Shown here piece by piece: positions 34,053 to 42,349 of a stretch of DNA of 45,695 nucleotides (position 1 is its first letter; the number at the start of each line of letters is the position of its first letter). The position numbers and the translations under genes are program-made. Source of the stretch: DATJSJ01 sp035504175 (GTDB taxonomy: Bacteria; Pseudomonadota; Alphaproteobacteria; Acetobacterales; Acetobacteraceae); the NCBI GenBank assembly GCA_035504175.1, contig DATJSJ010000116.1, positions 1-45,695 on the forward strand, in the 5' to 3' direction. Under the pieces are notes generated by a model. The model saw nothing but the letters and a program-made list of their open reading frames with translations. It had not been told where the DNA came from and made no database searches.

Positions 34053-35245
34053 TTCGCCGCGACCGAAGACGCCGAGGGCAGGCAGCGCCGCGCCGCCGCA
34101 TCCAGCATCGCCACCGCCGCGCGGCACTCCGGCTCGCGCACGATCAGCGGCGGCACCAGGCGCAGCACGTTCTCCCCGGCGGTCACGGCGAGCAGCCCTT
34201 CCGCCATCGCCGCCTTCTGCACCTCGCCCGCCGGCACGACGCATTTCAGCCCGAGGATCAGTCCGGCGCCGCGCACCGCCTCGAACACAGTCGGGTAGCG
34301 CGCCACCAGCCGCTCCAGCTCGGCCCGGAGCAACCGCCCCGTCCGGTCCACCTCGTCGAGGAAGCCGGGGGCGAGGATCACGTCCAGCACCGCATTCGCC
34401 GCGGCGCAGGCGAGCGGATTGCCGCCGAACGTCGTGCCGTGACTGCCCGCCGTGAGGTGCTTCGCCACCCGCTCGCGCGCCAGGATCGCGCCCATCGGGA
34501 AGCCGCCGGCGATCCCCTTGGCGAGCGTCACCACGTCGGGCGTGATCCCGGCCCATTCATGCGCGAACAACCGGCCGGTGCGGCCCATGCCGCACTGGAT
34601 CTCGTCGAGCCCGAGATAAAGGCCGAACTCGTCGCAGGCCGCGCGCACCTCGCGCAGGAAGTGCAGGTCGGCCAAGCGGATGCCGCCCTCGCCCTGCACC
34701 GGCTCGATCATGATGCCGGCGGTCTCGGCGGTGATCGCCGCGCGCAGGGCGTTGCTGTTGTTCAGCGGCACGTGGTCGAAGCCGTCCACCACCGGGCCGA
34801 AGCCGGCCAGGTACTTCGCATTGCCGGTCGCCGACAGCATGGCGAGCGTGCGGCCGTGGAAGGCGCCATCGAAGCAGATGATGCGGTAGCGCTCGGGATG
34901 GCCGCCCTCCGCCTGGGCGCGGCGGATCATCTTCACCATGCCCTCGTTCGCTTCGGCGCCGGAATTGCAGAAGAACACGCTGTCCGCAAAGGTCGCGGCG
35001 ACGAAGCGCTGCGCCAACCTCTCTGCCTGCGGCACGCGATACAGGTTTGAGGTGTGCATCACCCGCGCCGCCTGCTCGGCGATCGCGCCGACCAGATGCG
35101 GGTGGCCATGGCCCAGCGAGGAGGTCGCGATGCCGGCCCCGAAATCGAGGAATCGTCGCCCGTCGGTCGCCACCAGCCACGCACCCTCGCCCCGCTCGAA
35201 AGCGAGGTCGATGCGATTGTAGGTGGGCATCAGGGCGGGAATCAT
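34049..35245 (-). CDS. argD: Acetylornithine aminotransferase
   Basis: A 398-aa class III PLP aminotransferase acting in arginine synthesis. Visible motifs are FCNSGAEANEGMVKMIRRA, FHGRTLAMLSATG, YLGLDEIQCGMGRTG and the PLP-lysine segment TLAKGIAGGFPMGA. It is coupled to argF, the usual alphaproteobacterial arrangement. The start at 35245 precedes an in-frame ATG (MPTYNRIDLAFERGEG) five codons on, which is the commoner family N terminus and may be the true start. Confidence 0.95.
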   Translation of the reverse strand: MIPALMPTYNRIDLAFERGEGAWLVATDGRRFLDFGAGIATSSLGHGHPHLVGAIAEQAARVMHTSNLYRVPQAERLAQRFVAATFADSVFFCNSGAEANEGMVKMIRRAQAEGGHPERYRIICFDGAFHGRTLAMLSATGNAKYLAGFGPVVDGFDHVPLNNSNALRAAITAETAGIMIEPVQGEGGIRLADLHFLREVRAACDEFGLYLGLDEIQCGMGRTGRLFAHEWAGITPDVVTLAKGIAGGFPMGAILARERVAKHLTAGSHGTTFGGNPLACAAANAVLDVILAPGFLDEVDRTGRLLRAELERLVARYPTVFEAVRGAGLILGLKCVVPAGEVQKAAMAEGLLAVTAGENVLRLVPPLIVREPECRAAVAMLDAAARRCLPSASSVAAK

Positions 35246-35539
35246 GGATGCGCGGCTCCTCTTGGCGCTGCTCTGGGGGCTGCCACGGATGGGTCATTGC
35301 CTCCCGCGCCCTCCGTCATCGCGCGGAGTGGCAGCGTGTGCGAGCGGACGCGGGAAGGCAGCATCATGTGGACAGGCCTCGCGCCAAGTCAAACGGCGCA
35401 CGGCGCGCCCGAGCGTGCCGCCGCGGGACGATACCGGGCGTTGGTCGGCCCCGCGGGAGGCCGCGCGCCCGACCGCGGGCAGGCGTCGGAGCGGGGGAGT
35501 TGCTGCCTTGGCGCAGCCGGCGCGACGCCGGCAACGCTG
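35246..35539. other. 294-bp region upstream of argD without a gene
   Basis: No coding frame with recognisable similarity is seen. The argD promoter should lie here. I see no clear ARG box (a palindromic AT-rich ArgR site), but GC content is high and inspection was by eye. Confidence 0.3.
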
Positions 35540-35974
35540 TCACCCGTAGGTGAAGGCGGGCATCCGCTTCAGCGCGTCCTTCGTCGCGCCCGGCATCATC
35601 AGCCGCCGGCCGTCCTTGGTCGGCACCATCTGCAGATCATGATACGGCACGGCGACCAGCTTGCCGCCGATGCCGAGAAAGCCGCCCACCTGGATCACCG
35701 CCATCTCGATCCGGTTCTGCTGGCCGACGATCAGGTCGTCCACCGAACCGATCTCCTGATTCTGGTCGTTGTAGACGGCGGAGCCGATCACCTTGCTGGC
35801 CCGCCAGCCGCCCTTCAGCTTGACGGTTGCCACCTGCAGGTTCGGGTTGCCCTGCGGCGACGCGGGCGCGGCTGGGGTCGGCGGAGGCGATGGGGCGGTG
35901 CCATCCGTCTGCTGGGCCGGGGCGGCGGCGAGCAGCAGCAGCGCCGCGGCGCTGCCGCAGATGATCCTGCGCAT
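35540..35974 (-). CDS. PRC-barrel domain protein, exported
   Basis: A 144-aa protein with a signal peptide (MRRIICGSAAALLLLAAAPA), a proline/alanine linker (22-45) and a PRC-barrel (about 58-125). The barrel includes WRASKVIGSAVYNDQNQEIGSVDDLIVGQ and GGKLVAVPYHDLQM. Secreted PRC-barrel proteins are common in Acetobacteraceae and rhizobia and are generally uncharacterised. It is divergent from recX, with about 94 bp between them. Confidence 0.9.
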   Translation of the reverse strand: MRRIICGSAAALLLLAAAPAQQTDGTAPSPPPTPAAPASPQGNPNLQVATVKLKGGWRASKVIGSAVYNDQNQEIGSVDDLIVGQQNRIEMAVIQVGGFLGIGGKLVAVPYHDLQMVPTKDGRRLMMPGATKDALKRMPAFTYG

Positions 35975-36068
35975 TCGGGGGCTCCTGTCTGGAATCGCAA
36001 CGGTATGGCGACAACGGGGCGCGACGACGCCGGTTCCGCGCCGGCGCGGTGCATGTCAGTCTGCGGTG

Positions 36069-36701
36069 ATGGTCGCTTCTGCAATGCGTCGCGCCGCTGC
36101 GGCCGGTCCGGCGCGTACCGCTTCCGCCTCGCCCGCCGGCGCGCCGGACGCGGCGGCGCTGCATGAGGCGGCGCTGGCGCATCTTGGCCGCTACGCCGCC
36201 ACCCGGGCCGGGTTGTTGCGGGTTCTGCACCGGCGGATCGAACGCTGGGCGCGGATGGCCGGGAGCGCGGACGCGGTCGCGGCGGCCGTGCGCCAGGCGC
36301 GCGTCGACGCGGCGTCGGTGGTCGCGGCGCTGGTGCGGGCCGGGGCGCTGGATGACGCGGCCTTTGCCGCCGGCCGGGTGCGCAGCCTGGCCCGGTCCGG
36401 CCGCTCCGGCCGCGCGATCGAGGCGCATCTGCGGGCGAGGGGCGTGGATCCGGCGACCGCGCGCGCGGCGCTGCCGGACGATCCCGAGCGCGAACTCGCG
36501 GCGGCGCTGGTCTGGGCGCGCCGTCGCCGCCTTGGCCCGTTCCGCGCGCCCGATCCTGCCACAGCCGCCGCCGGCCCGCTGAGCCTTCGCGAGCGGGCCG
36601 CTCTCGCCCGTGCGGGCTTTGGGCGGGGGGTGGTGGAGACCGTGCTGCGGCTGACCCCGGCCGAGGCGGAGGATCTGCTGCTCCTCCTGCGCCGCCGCTG
36701 A
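36069..36701 (+). CDS. recX: RecX-family regulatory protein
   Basis: A 210-aa helical protein. ALAHLGRYAATRAGLLRVLHRRIERWAR (about 30-57) and GALDDAAFAAGRVRSLARSGRSGRAIEAHLRARGVD (about 86-121) are typical of RecX. RecX binds RecA and limits filament growth. The alanine-rich N-terminal 25 aa are not conserved. Start codons at 36066 (GTG), 36069 or 36084 are possible, and none has a strong ribosome site. It is not adjacent to recA here. Confidence 0.85.
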   Translation: MVASAMRRAAAAGPARTASASPAGAPDAAALHEAALAHLGRYAATRAGLLRVLHRRIERWARMAGSADAVAAAVRQARVDAASVVAALVRAGALDDAAFAAGRVRSLARSGRSGRAIEAHLRARGVDPATARAALPDDPERELAAALVWARRRRLGPFRAPDPATAAAGPLSLRERAALARAGFGRGVVETVLRLTPAEAEDLLLLLRRR

Positions 36702-36736
36702 CCCCCGGAAGCAAGAGAAGCAAGGCCCGACCGGGT

Positions 36737-36771
36737 AAAAAAAGGGGGCGACGCCACCTGGGCGCCGCCCC
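36737..36771 (-). terminator. Intrinsic terminator, minus strand, with no annotated upstream gene
   Basis: The stem GGGGCG(A)CGCC / GGCG(C)CGCCCC spans 36745-36755 and 36761-36771 around the loop ACCTG. On the minus strand it is followed by TTTTTTT. It is the clearest Rho-independent terminator in the window and points away from both neighbouring plus-strand genes. Confidence 0.75.
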
Positions 36772-36866
36772 TTGCAGGTGCACCGCCAAATGCGGTGATT
36801 ACCGGGGAGGAAACGCGGAACCCGCGACTCGGCGGGCTCCGTGGTCATCATGACGCATAGATATTA
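36737..36866 (-). ncRNA. Candidate structured small RNA with intrinsic terminator
   Basis: Read on the minus strand, three hairpins follow one another. The first is 36840-36817 (9-bp stem, one G-U), the second 36797-36781 (CACCGC/GCGGTG) and the third 36771-36745 (10 bp with one mismatch). The third is followed directly by seven T residues (36743-36737), giving a standard Rho-independent terminator. Both flanking genes are on the plus strand, so no annotated gene uses this terminator. A CU-rich unpaired stretch (TTTCCTCCCC) between hairpins 1 and 2 could pair with ribosome-binding sites. TAATAT at 36866-36861 is a possible -10 box. A 26-codon frame (36879-36799) is also present but has poor ribosome-site spacing. 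Confidence 0.5.
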
Positions 36867-36953
36867 AGAAGAGTTTCATGCTCCGCTATGGTTTATCGGG
36901 CCTTGCTCGCCAGGGAGTGATCGACAGGCGCGTTTTTTGTTCGGTGTGCGGCA

Positions 36954-38159
36954 ATGGCTGAGGGTGAATCCCCGCCGCCGCCCCGCACCGGCCCGTTGGT
37001 CGGGCTGCGCCTGCTCGAACTCGGTCACTATATCGCCGGGCCCTTCTGCACCCGCATTCTCGCCGATCTTGGCGCCGAGGTGATCAAGGTCGAGCCGCCG
37101 GGCGGCGACCCGGTGCGCGGCTGGGGGGCGCAGGCGAACGGCCATCCCGTCTGGTTCAGCATCCACGGCCGGAACAAGCTGTCGGTGGTGCTCGACCTCA
37201 AGCGCGACCGCGAGACAGCGCTGCGTCTCGCGGCGCGGGCGGACGCGCTGGTGGAGAATTTCCGCCCCGGGCAGCTCGAGCGGCTCGGCCTCGGGCCGGA
37301 GGCGCTGCAGGCGGCCAATCCGCGCCTGGTGATCGCGCGTGTCTCCGGCTACGGCCAGGACGGGCCGTATCGCGACATGCCGTCCTTCGGCGCGATCGGT
37401 GAGGCGATGGGCGGCATCCGCCATCTGACCGGCCATCCGCCGGGCGTAAGCGAGCTGCCGCCGCCGCGCTGCGGCATCTCGATCGGCGACGACCTGGCCG
37501 GGATGTATGCGGCGATCGGGCTGCTGGCCGCGATCTGGCAGCGCGACGTCGGCGCGACCGGGGCCGGCACCGGGCGCGGCCGGGTGATCGACGTCAACCT
37601 GGTCGACAGCATTTTCTCGCTGATGGAGGGGATGCTGCCGGAATACGCGCTGGACGGGCGGGTGCGGCAGCCGGCCGGCGCGGCGATTCCAACCGCGGCG
37701 CCGAGCAACACCTACCCGACCGCGGACGGGCGCTGGCTGTGCATTGCCGGCAATTCCGATCCGATCTTCCGGCGGCTCGCGGTGGCGATCGGCCGGCCCG
37801 AGCTGGGTGAGGATCCGCGCTACGCCACCAATGCCGAGCGTTGCGCGCGGCGTGACGAGCTCGACGCCGCGATCGCCGACTGGACCCGCGGCCGGACGGC
37901 GAATGAGGCCGAGGCGGTGCTGGAGGCGGCCGAGGTGCCGGCCTCGCGCCTGTACGACATCGCCGACTGTGCCGCGGACCCGCATTTCCGCGCCCGTCGC
38001 GCGGTGCTGGAGGTGGCTGATCCGCTGATCGGCCCGACCCTGCATCCTGGCCCGGCGATTCGCCTGGACGGTGACCCGCCGGAAGCGGTGGTCGGCTGGC
38101 CCGGCCCCGCTGTCGGCAAGCACACGGCGTACGTGCTCAACGGCCTTCTCAAGAGCTGA
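36954..38159 (+). CDS. CaiB/BaiF family (type III) CoA-transferase
   Basis: A 401-aa enzyme that moves CoA between carboxylic acids. The N-terminal LLELGHYIAGPFCTRILADLGAEVIKVEPP, VENFRPG and SGYGQDGPYRDMPSFG are classical family motifs. The catalytic aspartate lies in GISIGDDLAGMYAAIGL (D179). The C terminus has a VPASRLYDIAD segment. It could be a formyl-, succinyl- or other acyl-CoA transferase, or a racemase; substrate specificity cannot be told. A possible promoter, TTAAGA with a 17-bp spacer to TATGGT, lies at about 36864-36892. Confidence 0.92.
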   Translation: MAEGESPPPPRTGPLVGLRLLELGHYIAGPFCTRILADLGAEVIKVEPPGGDPVRGWGAQANGHPVWFSIHGRNKLSVVLDLKRDRETALRLAARADALVENFRPGQLERLGLGPEALQAANPRLVIARVSGYGQDGPYRDMPSFGAIGEAMGGIRHLTGHPPGVSELPPPRCGISIGDDLAGMYAAIGLLAAIWQRDVGATGAGTGRGRVIDVNLVDSIFSLMEGMLPEYALDGRVRQPAGAAIPTAAPSNTYPTADGRWLCIAGNSDPIFRRLAVAIGRPELGEDPRYATNAERCARRDELDAAIADWTRGRTANEAEAVLEAAEVPASRLYDIADCAADPHFRARRAVLEVADPLIGPTLHPGPAIRLDGDPPEAVVGWPGPAVGKHTAYVLNGLLKS

Positions 38160-38239
38160 CCGCAACCTGTTGTTGCGGATCGGCTTGCTCCTCTCATAGA
38201 GTCGCAGCCGAGCAGCCTCCGGTCGATCGCGCGTCAGGC

Positions 38240-38336
38240 GCGCTCGACGGCGTCGAGCGCACCCCAAGCCCGGCCCCGTGGCCCTCGGCAAAGGTCGCCT
38301 TCGACGCGGTCGAAGGCGCCAGACAGCCTGGCGCCT
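38240..38336. repeat. Three consecutive perfect hairpins
   Basis: GCGCTCGAC/GTCGAGCGC at 38240-38260, GCCTTCGAC/GTCGAAGGC at 38297-38317 and AGGCGCCAG/CTGGCGCCT at 38314-38336, each with a 9-bp stem and a 3-5 nt loop. The last two overlap, so only one of them can form at a time. They fill the gap between the CoA-transferase and the CHAP lipoprotein gene and may end the first transcript. Confidence 0.8.
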
Positions 38337-38375
38337 CTCGCCGGATGGTCGTGGTCCGACGAGGCGGAGGCGGGG

Positions 38376-38864
38376 GTGCGGAGCAACCGACGCGAGGCGG
38401 GGATCCTGCTCCTGGTCACCCTGGTAGTCGGCCTGGCGGGCTGCGCCGGCGGCGGGCCGGAGTGCGCGCCCTATGCCCGCGAGCGCACCGGTCTGCAGCT
38501 CCATGGCGATGCCGCGAGCTGGTGGCGCGAGGCGGCCGGCCGCTATCCGCGCACCGCCACGCCCGTGCCCGGCAGCGTGCTGGTGTTCCGCCGCTCCGCC
38601 CGCCTGCCGGACGGGCATGTCGCGGTGGTCGAGCGGCTGCTCGATGGCCGGCTGATCCTCGTCGATCACGCCAACTGGGTGAGCGGCCGCATCTCGCGCG
38701 ATGCCCCGGTCGCCGACGTCTCGCCCGGCAACGATTGGACCGTGGTGCGGGTCTGGTGGGACCCGATCGGCGGCTTCGGCCGCAGCATCTATCCCACCTT
38801 TGGCTTCATCACGCCGGGACATGTGCAGGCCGCCGGCGCGCCGGATGCAGCGGCGGCGGAATGA
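38376..38864 (+). CDS. CHAP-domain lipoprotein (putative peptidoglycan amidase/peptidase)
   Basis: A 162-aa lipoprotein with a lipobox LAGC (Cys23) and a CHAP domain. The presumptive catalytic residues are C30 in PECAPYARERTG, H81 in DGHVAVVE and N100 in DHANW. CHAP domains cleave peptidoglycan peptide bonds, so a role in wall remodelling is likely. The GTG start at 38376 has GGAGG about 6 nt upstream. The nucleophile sits only seven residues after the lipid-attachment Cys, leaving the domain close to the membrane. Confidence 0.85.
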   Translation: MRSNRREAGILLLVTLVVGLAGCAGGGPECAPYARERTGLQLHGDAASWWREAAGRYPRTATPVPGSVLVFRRSARLPDGHVAVVERLLDGRLILVDHANWVSGRISRDAPVADVSPGNDWTVVRVWWDPIGGFGRSIYPTFGFITPGHVQAAGAPDAAAAE

Positions 38865-39024
38865 GCGCGGCCGGGCGGCGGGGCCGAAACATCGCTTGCA
38901 AGCCTCGGCGGATCGCGCCATGTCCGGGGCAGGCGCGGGGGTCGTCGCCGGCAGCCGGCAGGGCTGCGGCTAGCCTGGGTCGAAAGGGTCACTGGCCGGG
39001 ACGCCAGGCCCGTACGGAGGACAT

Positions 39025-39282
39025 ATGGGTACCCTGAGCATCTGGCATTGGATGATCGTCTTGCTGGTCGTGCTGCTGCTGTTCGGCAGCGGCAAGGTCA
39101 GCAATCTGATGGGCGACTTCGCCAAGGGCATCAAGGCGTTCAAGAAGAACATGGCGGAGGACGATGACGCCTCCATGGCCGCGAGCGCCGAGCGCCCGGC
39201 CGGCACCATCGCCGGACCGAATGCCAGTGCCGACGCGAAGACCGCTGCCGCGGCGCCGCGCGAGCCCGTGCATCACGGCTGA
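39025..39282 (+). CDS. tatA: Twin-arginine translocase subunit TatA
   Basis: An 85-aa TatA/E protein. A short periplasmic N terminus and one transmembrane helix (HWMIVLLVVLLLFGSGKV) lead into the conserved hinge FGSGK. An amphipathic helix (LMGDFAKGIKAFKKNM) and an acidic, alanine-rich tail follow. It forms the translocation pore with TatBC. GGAGGA precedes the ATG at good spacing. tatB and tatC are not adjacent. Confidence 0.95.
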   Translation: MGTLSIWHWMIVLLVVLLLFGSGKVSNLMGDFAKGIKAFKKNMAEDDDASMAASAERPAGTIAGPNASADAKTAAAAPREPVHHG

Positions 39283-39309
39283 ACCGCGCCAGAGGCACCG
39301 CAGAGCGGC

Positions 39310-39954
39310 GTGAGCGCGGCCGGATTTGTGCCGCCTGCCGTTCCGGCGGCGGCACGACAGGCGATCATCGCCGCCGGCAGACGGATGGACGCGCGCAACT
39401 GGGTGCCGGCGACCGCCGGCAACATCAGCCTGCGCCTCGACCCCGCCGGTGATGGCGGCACGCGCATCGCGATCACCCGCAGCGGCGGCCACAAGGGTTA
39501 TCTCGACGACGGCGCGGTGATGCTGGTCGACGGCGAAGGCCGGGCGCTGACGGATGCCAGGCCGAGCGCCGAGACCGGGCTGCACTGCCAGATCTATCGC
39601 GTCTTCCCCGCGGCCGGGGCGGTGCTGCACGGCCATTCGGTCGCCAACACCCTCCTTTCGATGCTGACCCCGGCCCCGGTCATCACCTTCACCGGCTACG
39701 AGATCCTGAAAGCGTTCGAGGGCGTGCGCACGCATGACCTTTCGATCGACCTGCCGCTGTTCGACAACGACCAGGACATCCCCCGCCTCGCCACCCGGGT
39801 GGAGGCGACCCTTCCCGCCTGCCGGCTCGGCTATTTGATTCGCGGCCATGGTGTCTATGTTTGGGGGCCCGACATGGACACAGCGCTCGCCAGGCTGGAG
39901 GGGCTCGAATTCCTCCTCGCCTGCGAGCTGGAGCGAAGGAAACTCGCCAGATGA
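39310..39954 (+). CDS. mtnB: Methylthioribulose-1-phosphate dehydratase
   Basis: A 214-aa class II aldolase-fold zinc enzyme of methionine salvage, which dehydrates 5-methylthioribulose 1-phosphate. It has NWVPATAGNISLRLD (about 30-44), RPSAETGLHCQIY, the zinc-binding VLHGHSVANTLL and IRGHGVYVWG. The start codon is GTG (39310), 27 nt after tatA. The stop overlaps mtnD by 4 nt. The gene order mtnB-mtnD-mtnC is consistent with one transcript. Confidence 0.94.
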   Translation: MSAAGFVPPAVPAAARQAIIAAGRRMDARNWVPATAGNISLRLDPAGDGGTRIAITRSGGHKGYLDDGAVMLVDGEGRALTDARPSAETGLHCQIYRVFPAAGAVLHGHSVANTLLSMLTPAPVITFTGYEILKAFEGVRTHDLSIDLPLFDNDQDIPRLATRVEATLPACRLGYLIRGHGVYVWGPDMDTALARLEGLEFLLACELERRKLAR

Positions 39955-40490
39955 GCCGCCTGACCGTGTTCAAGGACGACGTCCCCGGCCAGCCGCTGCT
40001 GCGCACGGAGGATCCGACCGAGATCGCCGGCACGCTCCGCGAGATCGGCGTGCGGTTCGAGCGCTGGGAAAGCCCCGTCGCGCTCTCGCCCGAGGACGCG
40101 CCGGAGACCATCCTCGAGGCCTATCGTCCGTATCTCGACAAGCTGATGGGCGAGAACGGCGCCGGTTCGGCCGACGTCATCAAGCTGACGCCGGACAACC
40201 CGAACGGCCCGGCGCTGCGGCAGAAATTCCTCTCCGAGCACATCCACACCGAGGATGAGGTGCGCTTCTTCGTGCACGGTGCGGGCGATTTCATCATGCA
40301 CGTGAACGGCCGCATCTATGACGCCCATTGCACCGAGGGCGACCTGATCAGCGTGCCGGCGAACACGAAGCACTGGTTCGATGCCGGGGAGAAGCCGTTC
40401 TTCACCGCACTCCGCGTGTTCACCGACACCTCCGGCTGGGTGCCGCACTACACCGGCGAGACGGTGCACGAGCGCTTCCCGGCCGCCTGA
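39951..40490 (+). CDS. mtnD: Acireductone dioxygenase
   Basis: A 179-aa cupin enzyme that oxidises acireductone to the keto-acid precursor of methionine plus formate (Fe form) or to an off-pathway product (Ni form). The metal ligands are visible: H97, H99 and E103 in SEHIHTEDEVRFF, and H141 in NTKHWFD. The ATG overlaps the mtnB stop (ATGA), which decides the start against a longer frame from 39861. Confidence 0.96.
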   Translation: MSRLTVFKDDVPGQPLLRTEDPTEIAGTLREIGVRFERWESPVALSPEDAPETILEAYRPYLDKLMGENGAGSADVIKLTPDNPNGPALRQKFLSEHIHTEDEVRFFVHGAGDFIMHVNGRIYDAHCTEGDLISVPANTKHWFDAGEKPFFTALRVFTDTSGWVPHYTGETVHERFPAA

Positions 40491-40492
40491 TC

Positions 40493-41197
40493 GTGCCGGA
40501 GGCGGCGCGGCCGGCGGCAGTGCTGCTGGATATCGAGGGCACCACCAGCCGCATCGCCTTCGTCCGCGACGTGCTGTTCCCGTTCGCCCGCGCGCGCCTG
40601 CCGGCCCTGCTGGCGGAGCGCGCGGATGACCCCGAGGTCGCGGCCGAGCTCGCCGAGGTGGCGCGACTGGCCCCCGGCCAGGACCGGCTCGCGGCGCTGC
40701 TCGGCTGGATGGACCAGGACGCCAAGGTGACGCCGCTCAAGGCGCTGCAAGGCCTGCTGTGGCGCGAAGGGTATGAGTCGGGTGTGCTGCGCGGCGACCT
40801 TTATCCCGACGTCGCGCCCCGCCTGCGCGCCTGGCACGCGGCGGGCGTGCGGCTCGGCATCTACTCCTCCGGCTCGGTTGCGGCGCAGAAGCTGCTCCTC
40901 GGCCATTCCGTCGCCGGCGACCTGACGAAGCTGCTCGACGGGTTCTTCGACACCCGCGTCGGCCCGAAGCGGGAGGCGGAGAGCTACCGCCGCATCGCGG
41001 CTGAGATGGCGCTGGCACCCGGGTCGGTGCTGTTCCTTTCCGACGCCGAGGCCGAACTGGATGCGGCCGCTGCGGCGGGACTTCGGACCTGCCAGATCGT
41101 CCGGCCCGAGGACGGTACCGTGGCCTCGGAGCGGCATCCCACCGCGGCCGATCTCCCGGCGGCGGCAAGGCGGAACGATCTGCCCGGCGGCGGCTGA
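40493..41197 (+). CDS. mtnC: Acireductone synthase (enolase-phosphatase)
   Basis: A 234-aa HAD-superfamily enzyme with bifunctional enolase and phosphatase activity in methionine salvage. Motif I is LLDIEGTTS, motif II is IYSSGSVAAQK, the motif III lysine is in RVGPKREAESYR, and motif IV is LFLSDAEAELDAA. The GTG start at 40493 lies 2 nt after the mtnD stop. mtnA, mtnK or mtnP are not in the window, so the pathway's first steps are encoded elsewhere. Confidence 0.94.
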   Translation: MPEAARPAAVLLDIEGTTSRIAFVRDVLFPFARARLPALLAERADDPEVAAELAEVARLAPGQDRLAALLGWMDQDAKVTPLKALQGLLWREGYESGVLRGDLYPDVAPRLRAWHAAGVRLGIYSSGSVAAQKLLLGHSVAGDLTKLLDGFFDTRVGPKREAESYRRIAAEMALAPGSVLFLSDAEAELDAAAAAGLRTCQIVRPEDGTVASERHPTAADLPAAARRNDLPGGG

Positions 41198-41203
41198 GAC
41201 CCC

Positions 41204-41224
41204 GCCTCCCGCGTGCCGGGAGGC
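41204..41224 (+). terminator. Terminator-like hairpin after mtnC
   Basis: GCCTCCCG and CGGGAGGC form a perfect 8-bp stem around CGTGC, starting 6 nt past the mtnC stop. No T-run follows, so Rho-independent termination would be weak. It marks the likely end of the tatA-mtnBDC transcript. Confidence 0.45.
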
Positions 41225-41352
41225 ACCCGCGGCTCGATCCCGGAAGATGATGTGAAATCGAAGCGAAAGGCGGTATTGTTAACCGCCCATGTCATACCGG
41301 TATCGCAACCGGTGGGCGCAACAAAGTCCAGACTCGGGAGGGAAACTGTATC

Positions 41353-41883
41353 ATGTCTCTGATCACTGCGCTGGCCCTGAGTATCAGTGTACTCGGTGGC
41401 CTGGCGACCTTCGTCGTTCTCGGGCCACTCGCCGCCGTCAACCTGCAGATCTGGGCGATTTTCATCGCCTGGGCGTGCTTCTACCATTGCGGCGGCAAGG
41501 AGGCCGGGCTCAGGACCACGATCGTCCACATGATCTTCGGCGCGATCGTCGGCTGGGTGGCGTTGCTGCTCGTGGTCTATGTCCCGCTGGGGGCTTCGTT
41601 CGGCGTGCCGCTCTGGGCCGGGATCTGCGTGTTCGTGACCGTTTTCGTGCTGGTCATGGCGGCGCATCTGCCGGCGCTCGCGGTGATTCCGGCGGCGGTC
41701 TACGGCTTCGCCGCCACGGCGTCGTATTCGCTGCTCGGCACCAAGCTCGACACGCTGGCTGCCGCGTCGGTGCACAACCCGCTGGTCGCCATCGTGCTCT
41801 CGGTGGTCGTCGGCGCCGTGCTCGGCTACGTCTCCGAGAAGATCGCCGGGGCGCTGGCGGCACCGGCGGCGCAGCCGGCCTAG
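41353..41883 (+). CDS. DUF1097 family inner-membrane protein
   Basis: A 176-aa protein with about five or six membrane spans. The segment VNLQIWAIFIAWACFYHCGG followed by IFGAIVGWVALLLV fits DUF1097 (YcdZ/YahC-like) proteins. No function is established. GGGAGGG lies about 10 nt before the ATG. Confidence 0.8.
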   Translation: MSLITALALSISVLGGLATFVVLGPLAAVNLQIWAIFIAWACFYHCGGKEAGLRTTIVHMIFGAIVGWVALLLVVYVPLGASFGVPLWAGICVFVTVFVLVMAAHLPALAVIPAAVYGFAATASYSLLGTKLDTLAAASVHNPLVAIVLSVVVGAVLGYVSEKIAGALAAPAAQPA

Positions 41884-42349
41884 CCCGATCGGCCGCGGGA
41901 CCGGAACGACGCCGGCTTCGACCGTTTGGACCATGATTGCCGCCGGCGTGAATCATGGCCCGAGAACGAAGAGCCGGATCGGGATTGCTCTCCGCCGTCA
42001 GGGCGATCCCGGTCTGGTGGCCCGCCCATCGCGAACATTCGCAAGCGAATGTCTACGGCGACACGCGAGCGCGGGGTCGGCCGGGTCGGATCGGTCCGTC
42101 CAATGAAGTCGGTCGCGGAAACACCCAGCCGCATCGAGGTGGCGCCTGCGATCCACCGCCCGGCCGGACAGGAATCGAGGACGGCCGATCGGAACCGGCG
42201 CCGGGGACGCGAATCGCGGCGGAGCAGACCCGCCGCCCGATCCGCCGCGATTCCGGCGTAAACCTCACCCTCAAGGGATTGTGGTCCCCGCCCGCAGTTT
42301 TCCACAAGTTTTTGGGGGTCGTTCCGTTGAGCGGGAGCCCGTCCGCAGG
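41884..42349. other. 466-bp region upstream of gcrA without a gene
   Basis: No recognisable protein is encoded. It contains several GANTC sites (for example GAATC at 42211-42215 and GATTC at 42249-42253), the target of the CcrM methylase whose methylated form GcrA recognises. Autoregulation is therefore conceivable, though such sites are short. AT content rises toward 42290-42330, consistent with a promoter. Confidence 0.35.

Noticed and set aside
36799..36879. 26-codon minus-strand frame (MKLFLISMRHDDHGARR...) in the candidate sRNA
   Set aside because: GGAG lies only one base before the ATG, the translation has no membrane span or motif, and the RNA structure is a simpler explanation.
36876..38921. 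Long minus-strand open frame (681 codons) antisense to the CoA-transferase and CHAP lipoprotein genes
   Set aside because: It is rich in Arg, Gly, Asp and Gln with no recognisable motif, and exactly opposes well-identified genes. Such frames arise in DNA of this GC content.
42300..42325. AGTTTTCCACAAGTTTTTGGGG read as a terminator T-run
   Set aside because: No stable hairpin precedes it, and the upstream genes end about 420 bp earlier.
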